Assembly: GCF_006065315.1 (NCBI RefSeq)
Contig: NZ_CP040749.1
Location: forward strand, 2,246,501-2,310,500
Length of the DNA stretch: 64,000 nt
Reading direction: 5' to 3'
Source of the DNA: Aureibaculum algae
GTDB taxonomy: Bacteria > Bacteroidota > Bacteroidia > Flavobacteriales > Flavobacteriaceae
Made by a program: the position numbers and the translations under genes. Below, piece after piece: positions 55,066 to 62,407 of the stretch (position 1 is the stretch's first letter; every line of letters begins with the position of its first letter). The notes below the pieces were generated by a model. That model was not told the origin of the DNA. It did not search any database and saw only the letters and a list, made by a program, of their open reading frames with translations.

Positions 55066-55815
55066 TTATTTATCTCCTAAAATAGCTTCTCCCTTTACCA
55101 ACCATGAGAGTCCGAAACTAAAAACCGCTAGGGTTTCCATCCAAAAGGTAAGCCGAAGTTTAGTATAAACAGTTTCGTCAATAACGTTTAAAAGTCCCAA
55201 CAACATTACCAACAACCCGATACACATAAAGGCACCACAAATTTTGTAAATGGTATTTCTGGTCAGCTTTTGTGGCGTTCTTTCGTTTTTTGGCACATTA
55301 GATTTTGTAAATTGAAAGAAACTCATATAGGTTAAACACCCTAAGAAAATAGCCGCACTGATATAATGAAAAGCGATGCGTACGGTATTATCCGTAGGTA
55401 TGGTTATGATATAGGCGTTGCTTAAAGAAGTATTGGCGGCATCAATGTTTGAGGTAGGAAAGAGGATCACCATCAACGCAAAAAAGCCAGCAATAAAAGA
55501 AATGTAGAAGTCCACCGGGTCTTTTCCCTTATAAATCATTAAAAAAATGGCCATTAGGCTTATAATAATGGTAAAAACACTCTGAGACTGGGTATAATAG
55601 TAATGGCTAATAGATTCTAACGGCGGTACGTGACCTGAATATAGATATAAAAACAGCGGTAACAACAAGGGAAGTAAGATACCTAAGAGTCCAATTAATT
55701 TCCGGAGGGTATAGGTATTATCTAACCATGGTCTATTGGTATTAAAGTCTAAACCCAGAAATTTTTTAACATCTGCTTGCATCAAATTACTTTTAGAAGT
55801 GGTTAACAGCATCAA
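55066..55815 (-). CDS. Polytopic membrane protein of unknown function
   Basis: A 249-residue protein with about six transmembrane helices (LIGLLGILLPLLLPLFLYLY, VFTIIISLMAIFLMIY, FISFIAGFFALMVILF-like, IAFHYISAAIFLGCLTY and two more). It resembles DUF998-like proteins but I am not certain. The last 37 codons recur as a decayed fragment at 58450-58563, beyond the hipBST genes, so this gene region was duplicated around that module. Confidence 0.75.
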   Translation of the reverse strand: MMLLTTSKSNLMQADVKKFLGLDFNTNRPWLDNTYTLRKLIGLLGILLPLLLPLFLYLYSGHVPPLESISHYYYTQSQSVFTIIISLMAIFLMIYKGKDPVDFYISFIAGFFALMVILFPTSNIDAANTSLSNAYIITIPTDNTVRIAFHYISAAIFLGCLTYMSFFQFTKSNVPKNERTPQKLTRNTIYKICGAFMCIGLLVMLLGLLNVIDETVYTKLRLTFWMETLAVFSFGLSWLVKGEAILGDK

Positions 55816-55858
55816 AAGTTAAGCAAAAATTGTGGTGGCATAAAATGAAGAACTAAAA

Positions 55859-56459
55859 AAGGGGAAAAACCCCTGACCCCTCCGTCCGCAGTAGAAAGTG
55901 CTAAATGATAAAATTACGTTTCATTCAGATGAGCTAAACCACTTTGCGTATCCCACGCTGCATCTGGCCCGTAACTTTCGTTACGTCCTTCTTTAAAAAG
56001 GGGAGGAGCTTACTTGTTACTTGCAATAGGCTTTATGTTCTTAGTCGAAAAGCTTGAAAAGGTGATTTTATCAAAACGATGCACTTTCGTTTCATTCAGA
56101 TGAGCTAAACTACTATGCGTATCCCACGCTGTATCTGGCCCGTAACTTTCGTTACGTCCTCCTTTAAAAAAAAGGGGGAAATCCCCTGACTCCTCCGTCC
56201 GCAGTAGAAGTTGCTAAATAATAAAATTACGTTTCATTCAGATGAGCTAAACTACTATGCGTATCCCACGCTGCATCTGGCCCGTAACTTTCGTTACGTC
56301 CTCCTTAATAATGGGGGAATCCCCTGACCCCTCCGTCCGCAGTAGAAGGTGCTAAATGATAAAATTACGTTTCATTCAGATGAGCTAAACTACTATGCGT
56401 ATCCCACGCTGCATCTGGCCCGTAACTTTCGTTACGTCCTCCTTTAAAAAGGGGAGGAG
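55859..56459. repeat. Structured repeat array, left block (4 copies)
   Basis: A conserved core of about 73 bp recurs at 55916-55988, 56088-56158, 56229-56301 and 56367-56439. In copy 1 it holds three nested or adjacent inverted repeats: CAGATG (55926-55931) with CATCTG (55961-55966), enclosing GCGT-ATCCC-ACGC (55946-55958), and then GTAAC-TTTC-GTTAC (55971-55984). Each is preceded by a block GACCCCTCCGTCCGCAGTAG and often ends in a GGGG/CCCC hairpin. Spacings are 172, 141 and 138 bp. The block lies between the membrane-protein gene and hipB. Confidence 0.88.
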
Positions 56460-56460
56460 C

Positions 56461-56640
56461 TTAATTGTTACGTCTCTTCGAGTGATTCACGATGCACGTG
56501 TCCCTCCCGAATCCCGAGACTTCGGGACTCGATACTTCGGCTGATGCCTCAACTCGAACTGACGCATGTCACGTCACTTCGAGTGATTTAGGACGTACGA
56601 GTACTTGGTGTAGTGAATCTAAAACAAAGGGATAATAAAG
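56461..56640. repeat. Palindrome-rich intergenic repeat block
   Basis: Contains CACTTCGAGTGATT, ATCCCGAGACTTCGGGACTCG (a strong hairpin) and CTGACGCATGTCACGTCACTTCGAG. The same pieces recur at 58815-58880, 59040-59120 and 59440-59480, and in part at 14384-14445. Non-coding repeat DNA. Confidence 0.6.
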
Positions 56641-56700
56641 AATATGATGCTGTTTATAGTGTTGGCGTAAAATTGCCAAATGCAAAAATAACAAACCAGT

Positions 56701-56722
56701 ATAGTGCATTAAAATGCACTAT
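56701..56722 (+). promoter_or_regulatory. Palindromic operator upstream of hipB
   Basis: A perfect palindrome with 10-bp arms around two bases: ATAGTGCATT-AA-AATGCACTAT. Related half-sites (TAGTGTAATA, TAGCACTTATAGTG at 56775-56789, and TATAATGCACTC at the hipB start) follow. HipB-type antitoxins bind such repeated palindromes to repress their own operon. Confidence 0.7.
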
Positions 56723-56834
56723 ATGTAGTTTTTATTGTTTGTTAAGTAAAAAATAATATAAATAGTGTAATAAATAGCACTTATAGTGTGTTTATTATTA
56801 AAAAAGTATATATTTACATAAAAAGAGCTATATA

Positions 56835-57050
56835 ATGCACTCACAACAGTTAATAGAAATTATAAAAGCACGTAGAGATATGCTAAATGTAACCCAAGAG
56901 ATGCTTGCAGATCTTTCTGGTGTTGGTTTACGTACCCTCAAACAATTTGAAAGCGGTAAAGGCAACCCAACTTTTGAAACCTTACAAAAGCTTGGTAACG
57001 CATTGGGTATGGAACTCACCTTTACAGTTAAAGATGTAACTAAAAAATAA
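56835..57050 (+). CDS. hipB: HipB-like antitoxin (HTH, XRE family)
   Basis: A 71-residue helix-turn-helix protein: MLNVTQEMLADLSGVGLRTLKQFESGKG, the XRE/Cro fold used by HipB. It should bind the palindromes upstream and repress the operon, and help to hold the kinase inactive. The ATG of the next gene overlaps its stop (TAATG). The order HTH, short N1-domain protein, kinase is that of HipBST. Confidence 0.92.
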   Translation: MHSQQLIEIIKARRDMLNVTQEMLADLSGVGLRTLKQFESGKGNPTFETLQKLGNALGMELTFTVKDVTKK

Positions 57051-57376
57051 TGAGACAAGCAGAGGTGTTATACAAAAAAGAAGCTGCAGGGTTGTTAATG
57101 CAATTAGATGATGGTAGTTTTGTGTTTACCTATTACGACTATTGGTTTAATAATGCAGATAAACCCGCTATTAGTTTGACCTTACCCAAAACGCAACAAG
57201 AATTTACCTCAAAATATCTGTTTTCAACTTTTTATAATATGTTGCCAGAAGGGTCTAACAAACAAACGGTTTGTTTTGAGAATCGAATAGATAAAAAAGA
57301 CCATTTTGGCATCTTACTTACTACTGCAAAATACGATACTATTGGAGCAATAACCATTAAAAGAATAACGAACTAA
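57050..57376 (+). CDS. hipS: HipS-like protein (HipA N-terminal subdomain)
   Basis: A 108-residue protein equal to the N-subdomain 1 that is part of HipA in two-gene systems: VLYKKEAAGLLMQLDDGSFVF, PAISLTLPKTQQEFTS and LFSTFYNMLPEGSNK. Its existence as a separate gene marks a HipBST-type system, in which HipS is the part that neutralises the kinase HipT. Overlaps both neighbours by one base (TAATG at each junction). Confidence 0.9.
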   Translation: MRQAEVLYKKEAAGLLMQLDDGSFVFTYYDYWFNNADKPAISLTLPKTQQEFTSKYLFSTFYNMLPEGSNKQTVCFENRIDKKDHFGILLTTAKYDTIGAITIKRITN

Positions 57377-58359
57377 TGGCTTTACCAAAAATAAAATATT
57401 GTCCAGGTACGCTTGCAGCAAATTATACTAGCTATAGTAACACTATATTAAAACGTTTGTTTCAAGGAAGAAAAGTTAGTCCAATATTACCTTACGATTC
57501 GCCAACAAACAATGAACAAACAGATATGTTGTTCACAGCAAACAGAAAACGCATGTCTATTTCTGGTGTTCAAGAAAAATTCTCGGTCTTACTAGAAAAA
57601 AATAAATTGCGTTTAATAGATGAAGGAGAACAAGGACAATACATTTTAAAACCAATTCCTAACGTTGGTAAAAACGCCAGCCAAATGCCAGCAAACGAGC
57701 ATGTAACTATGCAAATTGCACGTCAGGTATTTCAAATGGAAACCGCAGAAAATGCACTCATTTTTTTTAAAAATGGTGCTGCTGCATATATTACAAAACG
57801 TTTTGATGTTAAAGATGATGGCAATAAATGGGCTCAAGAAGATTTTGCTTCTTTAGCTGGCAGAACACCACAAACACATGGCGAAGATTTTAAATATTCT
57901 GGTAACTACGTTGAACTTTTTCAAATATTAAAAAAGTATACACCTGCTTATACTATAGAATCTATCAAATTATTTAAGCTGATACTCTTTAACTATTTAT
58001 TCTCGAATGGAGATGCACATTTTAAAAACTTTTCATTAATTGAAACACCTATGGGTGATTTCAGATTAAGTCCTGCTTATGATTTGTTAAATAGTAGATT
58101 ACACATAGAAGATAAAGAATTTGCGTTAGATGATGGCTTATTGCCGCCTAATATAGCACAGGGAAAAATTACAGAGCAGTTTTTTATCTTAGGAGAAAAA
58201 GCTGGTATTTTAAAACAACAAGTAAACAAAGTGTTTTCCGATGTATTGTCTAAACAAAATGAAGTGCATACATTAATTGAAGCCTCTTTTTTAAATGAAA
58301 AAGCAAAACGAAATTACACACAAGCCTATCAGACAAGATTAAAAAAACTAACCCGTTAA
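57376..58359 (+). CDS. hipT: HipT-like Ser/Thr kinase toxin
   Basis: A 327-residue HipA-type kinase without the N1 subdomain. The Gly-rich loop region has the SIS motif (Ser61-Ile62-Ser63 in MSISGVQEKF), the site of autophosphorylation in HipT proteins. The catalytic Asp213 lies in NGDAHFKNFSL and the metal-binding Asp236 in PAYDLLN. The C-terminal part is complete. HipT of E. coli phosphorylates tryptophanyl-tRNA synthetase and stops growth; the target here is unknown. It is coupled to hipS. Confidence 0.93.
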   Translation: MALPKIKYCPGTLAANYTSYSNTILKRLFQGRKVSPILPYDSPTNNEQTDMLFTANRKRMSISGVQEKFSVLLEKNKLRLIDEGEQGQYILKPIPNVGKNASQMPANEHVTMQIARQVFQMETAENALIFFKNGAAAYITKRFDVKDDGNKWAQEDFASLAGRTPQTHGEDFKYSGNYVELFQILKKYTPAYTIESIKLFKLILFNYLFSNGDAHFKNFSLIETPMGDFRLSPAYDLLNSRLHIEDKEFALDDGLLPPNIAQGKITEQFFILGEKAGILKQQVNKVFSDVLSKQNEVHTLIEASFLNEKAKRNYTQAYQTRLKKLTR

Positions 58360-58449
58360 TAAACTACAATTAGTAAGAATATAGTTTAATACCAAATAGA
58401 AAATGCTACTCAAAAAACATACTATTTGATACCATTTGTGTTACTCATT

Positions 58450-58610
58450 TTTTATCCCCCAAAATAGCTTCGCCTTTTATCAACCACGAGAGTCCAACAC
58501 TAAAAACAACTAGGGTTTCTTTTCAAAGTATAAGACGAAGTTTAGTATAAACGGTTTCGTCTAGTGCACCTTCGGTTTTCATGCAAATGCCATTAAAAGT
58601 TGGTTAATGG
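58450..58610 (-). pseudogene. Decayed 3' fragment of the membrane-protein gene at 55066
   Basis: Read on the minus strand, 58450-58563 matches the last 37 codons of the gene at 55066-55815 (same order from AAAATAGCTTC to AGTATAAAC-GTTTCGTC). The homology then breaks off, followed by AT-rich sequence that resembles the upstream side of that gene. An internal deletion of a second gene copy explains this. The copy lies on the far side of hipBST. Confidence 0.7.
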
Positions 58611-58659
58611 AATTAACAATTAAGTCAACATAGGGAAGGCAAAAAATGAACTTCAATAG

Positions 58660-59345
58660 AAGGGGGGGAATCCCCTGACCCCTCCGTCCGCAGTAGAAAG
58701 TGCTAAATGATAAAATTACGTTTCATTCAGATGAGCTAAACTACTATGCGTATCCCACGCTGCATCTGGCCCGTAACTTTCGTTACGTCCTCCTTAATAA
58801 TGGTAGAAATTTGCATGTCACGTCACTTCGAGTGATTCACGAGGTACGTGTCCCTCCCAAATCCCGAGACTTCGGTAGGGATTCGGGAGAGTAAGAAAAG
58901 AGGTTGACCCCTCCGTCCGTCTTGGTACGTACTACATGATAAAATTACGTTTCATTCAGATGAGCTAAACTACTATCCGTATCCCACACTGCATCTGGCC
59001 CGTAACTTTCGTTACGTCCTCCTTAATAATGGGGGGAATTTGCATGTCACGTCACTTCGAGTGAATCACGAGTTACGTGGCCCTCCCAAATCTCGAGACT
59101 TCGGTAGGGATTCGGGAGAGTAAGAAAAGAGGTTGACCCCTCCGTCCGTAGTAGAAAGTGCTAAATGATAAAATTACGTTTCATTCAGATGAGCTAAACT
59201 ACTATGCGTATCCCACGCTGCATCTGGCCCGTAACTTTCGTTACGTCCTTCTTTAAAAAAAGGGGAAATCCGCTGACCCCTCCGTCCGCAATAGAAAGTG
59301 CTAAATGATAAAATTACGTTTGGACACCTCCCCTTTAAAAAAAAG
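58660..59345. repeat. Structured repeat array, right block (3 full copies and 1 partial)
   Basis: Cores identical in layout to those at 55.9-56.4 kb occur at 58718-58790, 58947-59019 and 59176-59248, exactly 229 bp apart, with a truncated fourth at 59316-59321. Between them lie CATGTCACGTCACTTCGAGTG and CCCGAGACTTCGGTAGGG blocks. Copy 58947 has changes in the GCGT/ACGC stem. With the left block this makes at least seven copies around hipBST. Confidence 0.88.
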
Positions 59346-59485
59346 GGGAGGAGCTTACTTCTTACTTGCGAATAGTTTTTTGTTAATACTTAAAAGTAAA
59401 CGTTTACGTCTGTAAGGATCAAATTTCAACTATCGCCTCAACTTGAACTGACGCATGTCACGTCTCCCGAGACTTCGGGAAAATT

Positions 59486-59581
59486 ACTTATTGTAAAAAA
59501 TAGTAATAAAGCACATTACTACGTTTCTTATTGTAAAAAATAGCAATATTTTACAATAGCTAGATGATTATTGTAAATTTT
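59486..59581 (+). promoter_or_regulatory. Repeated operator-like motif at the fic start
   Basis: The motif TTATTGTAAAAAATAG(T/C)AAT appears twice in direct orientation (59488-59506 and 59528-59546), then inverted as TATTTTACAATAG (59547-59559), and again across the start codon as TTATTGTAAATTTTAAA. Four copies within 100 bp suggest an autoregulatory site bound by the Fic protein's own C-terminal winged helix. Confidence 0.5.
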
Positions 59582-60694
59582 AAATCAGGTACATATATAA
59601 ATCAAGGCCATTATAAAAGTTTTCAGCCCGCAACTATCAATAAAAAATGGATGTTAGATGATATGGAATTGATACAATTGCTTTCTAAAGCTGATAGACA
59701 ATTAGGTCGTTTAGATATGTATAGCGAGCACATACCAGATATTGATTTGTTTATTAGCATGCATGTACTTAAAGAAGCTACACAAAGTAGTAAAATAGAA
59801 GGTACGAAAACCAATATGGAAGATGCCTTGTTGGATAAAGAAAACGTTAGTAATGAAAAAAAAGATGATTGGGAAGAAGTGCAGAATTACATACAAGCCA
59901 TGCACCAAGCTATAGAAATGTTAACAAAGCTTCCTTTTTCGTCTCGCTTAATAAAAGAAACACACAAAACTTTGTTGCAAGGAGTTAGAGGTGAGCATAA
60001 GTTACCAGGCATTTTTCGTACCAGTCAAAACTGGATAGGCGGTGCATCTATAAACGATGCTACTTTTATTCCACCAGTACATAACACCATTAATGAATTA
60101 ATGAGCGATTTAGAAAATTTTGCACATAATACTGATGCCTATTTTCCTGACCTCTTAAAAATTGCCATTATACACTATCAATTTGAAACCATTCACCCGT
60201 TTTTAGATGGTAATGGACGTGTTGGACGTTTGCTGATTACCTTGTATTTAGTGGATAAAGATATTCTTAAAAAACCAATTTTATATTTGTCAGAATTTTT
60301 TGAACGTAATAAAAAATTGTATTACGATAATTTAATGACAGCAAGAGCGGACAATAACATAACACAATGGTTAAAGTTCTTTTTAGTAGGTGTTATAGAA
60401 ACGGCTCAAAAAGGCGTAAAAACATTCGATGCTATTTTAAAATTGAAGCAAAATACCGAGCTAAACATTCAGACAATAGGCATCAGAGGTAATAATGCTC
60501 AAAAAATAGTGCAATATCTTTTTAAACGGCCTATGTTAGATGTTGATAATGTTATAGAAATAACGGGTGTGTCTAAAAAAACAGCATATAATTTAATAGC
60601 AGATCTAGAAGAATTAGAAATTTTAAAAGAAATAACAGGAGGTAAAAGAGATAAATTATATGTGTTTGACAGTTACCTGAATTTATTTAAATAA
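59564..60694 (+). CDS. fic: Fic-family AMP-transferase
   Basis: A 376-residue Fic protein that attaches nucleotide monophosphate groups to target proteins. The active site HPFLDGNGRVGR begins with catalytic His211. The self-inhibition helix carries the motif Ser75-S-K-I-Glu79-Gly80 (SSKIEG), so it is a class II Fic with a built-in inhibitor and needs no separate antitoxin. An N-terminal domain (FQPATINKKWMLDDME) and a C-terminal winged helix (about 310-376, VIEITGVSKKTAYNLIADLE) complete the usual layout. The winged helix may bind the repeated motif upstream. It stands alone. Confidence 0.95.
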   Translation: MIIVNFKSGTYINQGHYKSFQPATINKKWMLDDMELIQLLSKADRQLGRLDMYSEHIPDIDLFISMHVLKEATQSSKIEGTKTNMEDALLDKENVSNEKKDDWEEVQNYIQAMHQAIEMLTKLPFSSRLIKETHKTLLQGVRGEHKLPGIFRTSQNWIGGASINDATFIPPVHNTINELMSDLENFAHNTDAYFPDLLKIAIIHYQFETIHPFLDGNGRVGRLLITLYLVDKDILKKPILYLSEFFERNKKLYYDNLMTARADNNITQWLKFFLVGVIETAQKGVKTFDAILKLKQNTELNIQTIGIRGNNAQKIVQYLFKRPMLDVDNVIEITGVSKKTAYNLIADLEELEILKEITGGKRDKLYVFDSYLNLFK

Positions 60695-60755
60695 TAGGCA
60701 TATTAATACCACAAGATAAATACTTTATAAATTTCGTTACCATATTATAACCTCA

Positions 60756-61034
60756 TTAGTAATTCGCAGATTTCTTTAAGAGTTCTAGTAAAAAGAATTC
60801 AGGTTTATCATCGGTAGTAATCTGAAAAATTTGTTTTTGGAGGCTGGCAATTTCCATGTCGTATTTAAAGTATTCGGGCGTGCCTTTATACTTCTTTTTG
60901 AGGAGTTCCATACCGTGAATTTTGTTTTCTATACACACCAGATTAAAATACTGTTTATAGCAATCATTGTTTAAATGGGGTTGTCCGTGTTCCTTAAAAT
61001 GTTGTCCGAAGTAATTGGTATATCTCATACTCAA
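60756..61034 (-). CDS. Small conserved protein of unknown function
   Basis: A 92-residue soluble protein without recognised motifs (YTNYFGQHFKEHGQPHLNN, ENKIHGMELLKKKYKGTP), ending in a leucine-rich helix. It is convergent with fic and has its own upstream region. It looks like a real gene because it is polar, balanced and has a clean start. Confidence 0.7.
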   Translation of the reverse strand: MSMRYTNYFGQHFKEHGQPHLNNDCYKQYFNLVCIENKIHGMELLKKKYKGTPEYFKYDMEIASLQKQIFQITTDDKPEFFLLELLKKSANY

Positions 61035-61168
61035 AATTACACAATAGGGCAGTAGGTCATTGTTTCATTTTGTAACAAAAAGGAAAATAATTTTTATGTC
61101 CTTTCAGAATACAAATAGCCTGAATATAAAGGCATAGCAACGCCTACCATTCTAATGACCAAAATTGT

Positions 61169-61176
61169 TAGCTTTG
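61169..61176 (+). promoter_or_regulatory. Bacteroidota-type -7 element for the DsbA-family gene
   Basis: TAGCTTTG fits TAnnTTTG and would start transcription about 36 nt before the ATG at 61219. No clear -33 box. Confidence 0.45.
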
Positions 61177-61218
61177 CAAAAATTAGCGACTAAAGACACT
61201 TAACAGAAAAATAAAATA

Positions 61219-61908
61219 ATGCAAAAAGAAACCATAAAAGTAGACATTGTATCAGACGTAGCCTGTCCATGGTGTTATATAGGAAAACGCAGAATAGAAG
61301 CTGCCATAAAACAATGGAAAGGTGCACCAATTGAAGTTACTTGGCATCCTTTTCAGTTAGATCCAAGCATACCCGAAGCCGGTTTAGACAGAGAAACCTA
61401 TTTGACAAATAAATTTGGCAACACAGACATGACAGCGTCCATGACCCGAATTACTGAAGCCGGAGCATCAGAAGGTATTACTTTTAATTTTGGAGACCAA
61501 TGGTTAGCGGTAAACACCTTGGCATTACATCAATTAATGCAAGTAGCAGGGGAAGAAGGATTTAAAGATGTCTTAAAAGAACGCTTTTTAAAAGCCTATT
61601 TTGATGAAAACCTACATCTAAATGACATTGAAGTCCTTATTAAAGTAATGGAAGAATTCAATTGGGATGCCGAAAAAACAAAACGCATCATAGCTGATGA
61701 TGCTATTGCTTATGCCGTAAAACAAGAAATAGCTCACTACCAACAACGTGGCGTTTCTGGCGTTCCTTATTTTATTATCAATGATAAGTTTGGTATCAGC
61801 GGTGCACAACCTACAAGTGTGTTTTTAGAGGCATTTGCTCAAATAGCTCCTATAGAAATTATTGGTGGTGAAGGCGAGAGCTGCGATCCTGTTACTGGAG
61901 TGTGTTAA
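61219..61908 (+). CDS. DsbA-family oxidoreductase (FrnE-like)
   Basis: A 229-residue thioredoxin-fold protein with the active-site CPWC in SDVACPWCYIGKRR, an inserted helical domain (PFQLDPSIPEAGLDRETY) and the cis-Pro loop in GVSGVPYFIIN. No signal peptide, so it acts in the cytoplasm, as FrnE-type members do. A second Cys pair at the C-terminus (ESCDPVTGVC) is typical of the FrnE subgroup. Likely role: dithiol-disulfide or isomerase chemistry under oxidative stress. Confidence 0.95.
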   Translation: MQKETIKVDIVSDVACPWCYIGKRRIEAAIKQWKGAPIEVTWHPFQLDPSIPEAGLDRETYLTNKFGNTDMTASMTRITEAGASEGITFNFGDQWLAVNTLALHQLMQVAGEEGFKDVLKERFLKAYFDENLHLNDIEVLIKVMEEFNWDAEKTKRIIADDAIAYAVKQEIAHYQQRGVSGVPYFIINDKFGISGAQPTSVFLEAFAQIAPIEIIGGEGESCDPVTGVC

Positions 61909-61936
61909 TAAAAGGGTAGGGATGGAACATAAAAAT

Positions 61937-62038
61937 GAGAACGTCACTGCGAGGTACAAAGCAGTCTCATGAAGTGTAATACTAAACAATAAACAGATTG
62001 CTTCGTCGCATAAAAATGCTCCTCGCAATGACGTAATA
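61937..62038. repeat. Imperfect inverted repeat (REP-like) upstream of the GIY-YIG gene
   Basis: ACGTCACTGCGAGG near 61941 and CCTCGCAATGACGT near 62022 are inverted copies of the widespread CGTCATTGCGAGG-type repeat. CAGATTGCTTCGTCGCA (61993) recurs at 62336 on the other side of the gene at 62041-62334, so the gene sits between repeat ends. Confidence 0.7.
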
Positions 62039-62040
62039 TT

Positions 62041-62334
62041 ATGAAAGCAGGACATGTTTACATCCTAACCAATAAAAACAACACAACACTTTATGTTGGT
62101 GTAATTGCGTACTTAAAAAAACGTATTACACAGCATAAAGAAAAAATAAGCAAAAAATCGTTTACAGCGAGGTATAATTTAGACAAACTAGTGTATTACG
62201 AAGCTCATCAAATGATTGGAGACGCTATAGCAAGGGAGAAACAATTAAAAGGAGGAACCAGAGCACAAAAAATAAAATTAATTGAAAGTATAAATCCTAA
62301 ATGGAAGGATTTGTTTGATGACGTTAGTCAATAA
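62041..62334 (+). CDS. GIY-YIG nuclease-family protein
   Basis: A 97-residue single-domain GIY-YIG protein: HVYILTNKNNTTLYVGV, YLKKRITQHK, then AIAREKQLKGG, as in the YhbQ/UvrC-N-like small endonuclease family. The usual GVTNDLxRR has become GVIAYLKKRI, which keeps the Arg. It may cut DNA at repeats or mismatches; the real substrate of this family is unsettled. Repeat ends flank it on both sides. Confidence 0.93.
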   Translation: MKAGHVYILTNKNNTTLYVGVIAYLKKRITQHKEKISKKSFTARYNLDKLVYYEAHQMIGDAIAREKQLKGGTRAQKIKLIESINPKWKDLFDDVSQ

Positions 62335-62407
62335 ACAGATTGCTTCGTCGCACAAAACAACTGGAATCAAGCTCCTTTTCCTTCGGAAAGGGCTGGGGAT
62401 AGTACTT

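Noticed and set aside
55859..59345. CRISPR-like or retron-like array
   Set aside because: The spacing DNA is itself repeated, there is no reverse transcriptase or cas gene, and copies are 73-bp structured cores with changing gaps.
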